Shown here in pieces: positions 59,196 through 64,000 of a stretch of 64,000 nt of DNA. The translations under genes and the position numbers were made by a program. The number at the start of each line of letters is the position of its first letter. Position 1 is the first letter of the stretch. A model generated the notes under the pieces. That model made no database searches. It was not told the origin of the DNA and saw only the letters and a list, made by a program, of their open reading frames with translations. This stretch comes from Cypionkella sp. (GTDB lineage Bacteria; Pseudomonadota; Alphaproteobacteria; Rhodobacterales; Rhodobacteraceae), in NCBI GenBank assembly GCA_025458525.1, contig JALOSF010000004.1:1-64000 (forward strand), written 5' to 3'.

Positions 59196-62051
59196 TCCGC
59201 CGCAGGCAGGATGCGGCGCGACCGGGCGGTGTGGTCGGCATAGTCGCGCTGCCAATCGCTCGGCCCGTTGGTCGGGCTGACCTGCACCGCCGTCACCTTG
59301 TATTCCGGGCAATTGGTGGCCCAATCGCTGAAATCGGTGGTGATGACATTGGCCTGCGTTTCGGGGTGGTGGAAGGTGGTATAGACCACGCCCGGCGACA
59401 CCTTGTCGGTCAGTTGCGCACCGGCTGGCCAGCCGCACCCAGTCGCCCTGCCGGATGCCGCGCACTTCGGCGTCGTGGGGGTGGATCTCGAGCACATCCT
59501 CGGCATGCCAGACCACGTTGGCCGTGCGCCGGGTCTGCGCGCCGACGTTATACTGCGACAGGATGCGCCCGGTCGTCAGCAAAAGCGGGAACCGTGGCCC
59601 GGTCTTTTCATCCGTCGGCAGGTATTCGGTGCGGATGAACCGCCCCTTGCCGCGCACAAAGCCATCGACATGCATCATCGGCGTGCCTTCGGGATTGGCC
59701 TCGTTGCAGGGCCATTGCACGGAACCCAGCGTTTCCAGCTTTTCATAGCTGACCCCCGCAAAGCTGGGGGTGGTCAGCGCAATCTCGTCCATGATCTGGC
59801 TGGGGTGGGTATAGTGCCACTCCGCCCCCATCGCGCGGGCGAACAGCTGCGTCACCTCCCAATCGGCATAGCCCTGTTTCGGGGCCATCACGCGGCGCAC
59901 GCGGTTGATGCGGCGCTCGGCATTGGTAAAGGTGCCGTCTTTTTCCAGGAAAGAACTGCCGGGAAAAAACACATGCGCGTAATTCGCGGTCTCGTTCAGG
60001 AACAGGTCGTGGACGATCACGCACTCCATCGCCGCAAGGCCTGCGGCCACATGCTTGGTGTCGGGGTCGGATTGCAGGATATCCTCGCCCTGGCAGTAGA
60101 GGCCCTTGAACGTGCCCTCCACCGCCGCATCCAGCATATTGGGGATGCGCAGGCCGGGTTCATTGTCGATCTGCACGCCCCAGACGCGCTCGAACACCGC
60201 GCGGGCGTCGTCGTTCTTGACGTGCCGATACCCGGGAAGCTCATGCGGGAAAGACCCCATGTCGCACGATCCCTGCACATTGTTCTGCCCGCGAAGGGGG
60301 TTCACGCCCACACCGGGCCGCCCCACATTGCCGGTCAACATGGCAAGGTTGGCGATGCCGATCACGGTGGTCGAGCCTTGGGAGTGTTCTGTCACCCCCA
60401 GCCCGTAGTAGATCGCCCCGTTGCCACCCTTGGCGAACAGCCGCGCCGCCGCGCGCACGTCCGCCGCAGGCACGCCGGTCAGCAGTTCCACCGCCTCTGG
60501 CGCGTGATGCGGGGCCGCGATGAACTCGGCATAGTCCTGGAACGCGTCCCAGTCACAGCGCTCACGGATGAAGGCCTCGTCCATCAGGCCTTCGGTCACG
60601 ATCACATGGGCCATCGCGCTGATGATCGCGACGTTGGTGCCGGGGCGCACGGGCAGATGGTGGTCGGCCTTGTAATGCGGCCCTTCGACCATCTCGGTGC
60701 GGCGCGGATCGATCACGATCAGCTTGGCGCCCTGACGCAGGCGTTTCTTGAGGCGGCTGGCAAAGACCGGGTGGCCGTTCACCGGGTTGGCGCCGATCAC
60801 GATGACCACATCCGTGTGCTCGACGGAGTCGAAATCCTGCGTGCCCGCGCTGGTGCCAAAGGTCTGGCCCAGGCCGTATCCGGTGGGCGAATGGCACACC
60901 CGCGCGCAGGTGTCGGTGTTGTTGTTCAAGAACACCGCGCGGGCCAGTTTCTGCACAAGGTAGGCTTCCTCATTGGTGCAGCGGCTGGAGGTGATGACCC
61001 CCACCGATTGCTGGCCATATTTCGCCTGAATGCCCTTCATCCGGGCGGCGGCAAAGGCCATGGCCTCGTCCCACGTGACTTCGCGCCAGGGGTCGCTGAT
61101 CGCCTCGCGGATCATCGGCTTCAGGATGCGGTCCTTGTGGGTGGCATAGCCATAGGCAAAGCGGCCCTTGACGCAGCTATGCCCACGGTTGGCCTTGCCG
61201 TGTTTGTAGGGGACCATCCGCACCAGTTCATCGCCGCGCATCTCGGCCTTGAAGCTGCACCCCACCCCGCAATAGGCGCAGGTGGTGATGACCGACCGTT
61301 CCGGCGTGCCGATGTCGATGATCGACTTTTCCTGCAAGGTGGCGGTCGGGCAGGCCTGCACACAGGCCCCGCAAGACACGCAATCGCTGGTCATCGCGGT
61401 ATCGGTTTTGGCACCAAAGGACACGCGGCTGTCGAACCCCCGGCCTTGAATCGTCAGGGCAAAGGTGCCCTGCACCTCCTCACACGCGAGCACGCAGCGG
61501 CTGCACACGATGCATTTGGCGGGGTCATAGCTGAAATAGGGGTTGGAGTCGTCTTTCGGCGTCCAGTGGCGGTTGGCCTCGCCGCTGGTGTCCTTGGGTT
61601 TGAAATGCGTCTCGACCGCCTGATAGCGCACATCGCGCAGGCCGACCGCCCCCGCCATATCCTGCAATTCGCAATCGCCATTGGCGGAACAGGTCAGGCA
61701 ATCCAGCGGGTGGTCGGAGATATAAAGCTCCATCACCCCGCGCCGCAGCTTTTTCAGCTTTGCGTTCTGGGTGGTGACGCGCAGGCCCGGCGCGACGGGC
61801 GTGGTGCAACTGGCCGGAGTGCCGTTGCGCCCCTCGATCTCGACAAGACAGAGCCGGCACGACCCGAAGGCATCGACCGAGTCAGTCGCGCAGAGCTTTG
61901 GCACGGTGATCCCGATTTCCGCCGCCGCGCGCATGATGGATGTGCCCTCGGGCACGGTCACATCAAAGCCGTCGATGGTCAGCGTCACCATGACCTTTGA
62001 TTTCGCCGCAGGCGTGCCGAAATCCCGGTCCGGGATGATGAAATCCTTCAT
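59192..62051 (-). pseudogene. fdsA: formate dehydrogenase subunit alpha with apparent frameshift near 59417-59427
   Basis: FdsA N-term to ...GIRQGDWVRLASR in the frame shared with fdsC; remaining FdsA C-term QLTDKVSPGVVYTTFHHPETQANVITTDFSDWATNCPEYKVTAVQV is in another frame (ORF 59192..59506). Confidence 0.75.
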
Positions 62052-63565
62052 TCGGCAGCCTCCTTGGCTCGCGCAAAATCGCCCGGGAAATGGGTCAGCG
62101 CCGACATCACCGGATAGGGGGTAAAGCCGCCAAGGGCGCAAAGCGACCCTGCCTTCATCGTGTCGCACAGATCGGTCAAAAGCGGGATGGCATCGGCATC
62201 CCCCCGCGCGATGCGGTCCACCGTTTCCACGCCCCGCACCGCCCCGATGCGGCAAGGCGTGCATTTGCCGCAAGACTCCACCGCGCAGAACTCGAACGCA
62301 AAGCGCGCCTGCGCCAGCATGTCGGCGGTATCATCGAACACCACGATCCCGGCGTGACCGATCAGCCCGCCCTGGCCTGCATATTCCTCATAACCAAAGG
62401 GCACGTCGAATTTCTCGCGCGGGAAATAGGCGCCCAAGGGGCCGCCGACCTGCACCGCTTTCACCGGGCGCCCCGTGGCGGTGCCGCCCGCCAGATCATC
62501 GACGATCTCGCGCAAGCTCATACCAAAGGCCGCCTCGAACAGCCCGCCGCGCGCCACATTGCCCGCGATCTGCAACGGGATCGTGCCGCGCGACCGGCCG
62601 ATGCCATGCGCCGCATAGGCCGCAGCGCCGCGTTCAAAGATCACCGGAATGGTCGCCAGGCTGATGACATTGTTCACCACCGTCGGCTTGCCCATGAAGC
62701 CTTCGAGTGCGGGCAGCGGCGGCTTGGCCCGCACCACGCCGCGCTTGCCCTCAAGGCTGTTCAGAAGGCTCGTCTCCTCACCGCAGACATAGGCCCCGGC
62801 GCCGACGCGGATCTCGATGTCAAACGCCTGCCCCGACCCAAGGACCGACGCCCCCAGCATCCCCGCCCCCCGCGCCACTTGCACCGCCCGGGTCATCACG
62901 GCAATCGCATCGGGGTATTCGCTGCGCAGATAGACAAAGCCCTTTGTCGCACCCACCGTGACCCCGGCAATCGTCATGCCCTCGATCAGGCTAAGGGGGT
63001 CGCCCTCCATGATCATCCGGTCGGCGAAGGTGCCGCTGTCGCCCTCATCGGCGTTGCAGACGATGTATTTGCGGTCGGCCTTGGCCCCCGCCACCGTGCG
63101 CCACTTGATGCCCGTCGGGAACCCCGCCCCGCCCCGCCCGCGCAGGCCGGAGTCCGTGACCTCGACCAACCGCTCCTCGACCGTCATCTGCAGCGCCCGA
63201 CGCAAGCCCGCAAAGCCGCCCAGCGCGCGGTAGTCTGCCACCGACAACGGATCGATCACCCCGCAGCGCGCGAAGGTCAGCCGGGTCTGCGCCTTCATCC
63301 ACGGCAGATCGTCAACCCGGCCGAGCGCCAGCGGCCCCCCGTCGAACACCTGCGCGACCTCGACCGCCGTCATCGGGCCAAAGCCGATACGGCCCTCGGC
63401 CGTTTCGACCTCGACCAGCGGCTCCAGCCAGACCATGCCACGGCTGCCGTTGCGCACCAGCGTCAGCGTCACGCCGCGACGGGCGGCCTCGGCCTGCAAG
63501 GCGGCGACCACTGCATCCGCCCCACAGGCGCGCGCGGCGGCATCGGCGGGGACATAGGCCTTCAT
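62048..63565 (-). CDS. fdsB: formate dehydrogenase subunit beta (NuoF-like)
   Basis: GLRGRGGAGFPTGIKW; YIVCNADEGDSGTFADR; ESCGKCTPCRIG. Confidence 0.95.
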   Translation of the reverse strand: MKAYVPADAAARACGADAVVAALQAEAARRGVTLTLVRNGSRGMVWLEPLVEVETAEGRIGFGPMTAVEVAQVFDGGPLALGRVDDLPWMKAQTRLTFARCGVIDPLSVADYRALGGFAGLRRALQMTVEERLVEVTDSGLRGRGGAGFPTGIKWRTVAGAKADRKYIVCNADEGDSGTFADRMIMEGDPLSLIEGMTIAGVTVGATKGFVYLRSEYPDAIAVMTRAVQVARGAGMLGASVLGSGQAFDIEIRVGAGAYVCGEETSLLNSLEGKRGVVRAKPPLPALEGFMGKPTVVNNVISLATIPVIFERGAAAYAAHGIGRSRGTIPLQIAGNVARGGLFEAAFGMSLREIVDDLAGGTATGRPVKAVQVGGPLGAYFPREKFDVPFGYEEYAGQGGLIGHAGIVVFDDTADMLAQARFAFEFCAVESCGKCTPCRIGAVRGVETVDRIARGDADAIPLLTDLCDTMKAGSLCALGGFTPYPVMSALTHFPGDFARAKEAAE

Positions 63566-64000
63566 GCCCGCACCTCGGCCAGCAGGGCGTTCAGCCTTGC
63601 CTCATCCAACCGCCCCACCAGCCGCCCATCAACCTGCGCCGCCGGGGCACAGGCGCAGAGCCCAAGGCAGAACACCGGCTCCAGCGTCACCGCGCCATCG
63701 GCACTTGTTTCATGCCAATCGAGGCCCAGCCGCTCTTGCGCGACCTCCGCCAGCCGGTCCGCGCCCATCGCCTGACAGGCTTCCGCCCGGCACAGCCGCA
63801 GCACATGCCGCCCTGCGGGCGCCTCGCGGAAGTCGTGATAAAAGCTGATGACCCCATGAACCTCGGCGCGGGTCAGGCCCAGCCCTTCGGCCAGCACCGG
63901 CACCACGTCTTGCGGCACATGGCCAAACTCTGCCTGCACCGCGTGAAGCACGGGCAACAGCGCGCCTTCGACCCCCCGATGATCAGCCAGAATATCGCCC
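63562..64000 (-). CDS. fdsG: formate dehydrogenase subunit gamma (NuoE-like), 5' truncated by window edge
   Basis: HGVISFYHDFREAPAGRHVLRLCRAEACQAMGA; frame stays open to 64000 (GDILADHRGVEGALLPVLHAVQAEFG). Confidence 0.92.
   Translation of the reverse strand, partial: GDILADHRGVEGALLPVLHAVQAEFGHVPQDVVPVLAEGLGLTRAEVHGVISFYHDFREAPAGRHVLRLCRAEACQAMGADRLAEVAQERLGLDWHETSADGAVTLEPVFCLGLCACAPAAQVDGRLVGRLDEARLNALLAEVRA

Noticed and set aside
59403-62000. 865-aa plus-strand ORF
   Set aside because: Antisense to fdsA; no recognisable motifs; shadow ORF.
58389-62273. Genuine FdsA-FdsC fusion protein of 1294 aa
   Set aside because: Residues between the two domains are non-homologous frame noise, while a conserved FdsA C-terminus exists in another frame; a frameshift explains it better. 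Also the region before 62051 lies within fdsB antisense frame.
62090-63775. 561-aa plus-strand ORF
   Set aside because: Antisense to fdsB/fdsG; shadow ORF.
1-64000. CRISPR arrays, IS elements, prophage or plasmid genes
   Set aside because: No regularly spaced repeats, transposase, integrase or phage proteins seen; the repeats present are intragenic low-complexity units.

Overview
GC-rich, densely coded chromosomal window whose gene content and synteny look like Rhodobacteraceae (Alphaproteobacteria; inferred from protein similarity only). No prophage, IS element, CRISPR array or rRNA was seen. Main blocks, left to right: tRNA-Gly and tRNA-Tyr with rlmB; his genes (hisB-hisH-[glsA]-hisA-hisF-hisE) interrupted by DUF2147 and Ada-like zinc-domain genes; a Zn/Mn/Fe-type ABC transporter behind two Fur-like palindromes; LysE/Lrp; metY; a 1023-aa protein resembling a PilM/GspL-to-PilP/GspC chimera; cobT/cobS; carD, fdxA, S4 protein and SUV3-like helicase; an Anbu peptidase / transglutaminase / alpha-E / ATP-grasp cluster; MBL exonuclease + ATP-dependent DNA ligase; pepF; a B12-binding regulator; pssA/psd; rpoH; pseudouridine synthase; irr-fabA-fabB-fabI; GS-like + aminotransferase; pyrD; 5'-nucleotidase; DUF475/TerC-like protein; tRNA-Gly; a two-component pair; CbiX; and fdsGBACD formate dehydrogenase. 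fdsA carries an apparent frameshift that fuses its frame to fdsC. Best leads: (1) a compact three-way-junction RNA candidate directly upstream of the DUF475 gene; (2) a candidate sRNA behind a perfect TTAA-N7-TTAA CtrA box; (3) the GspL/GspC-like chimera; (4) the Anbu cluster with an extra uncharacterised TM protein; (5) the fdsA frameshift. All assignments are by reading motifs and protein sequence; no database search was run.
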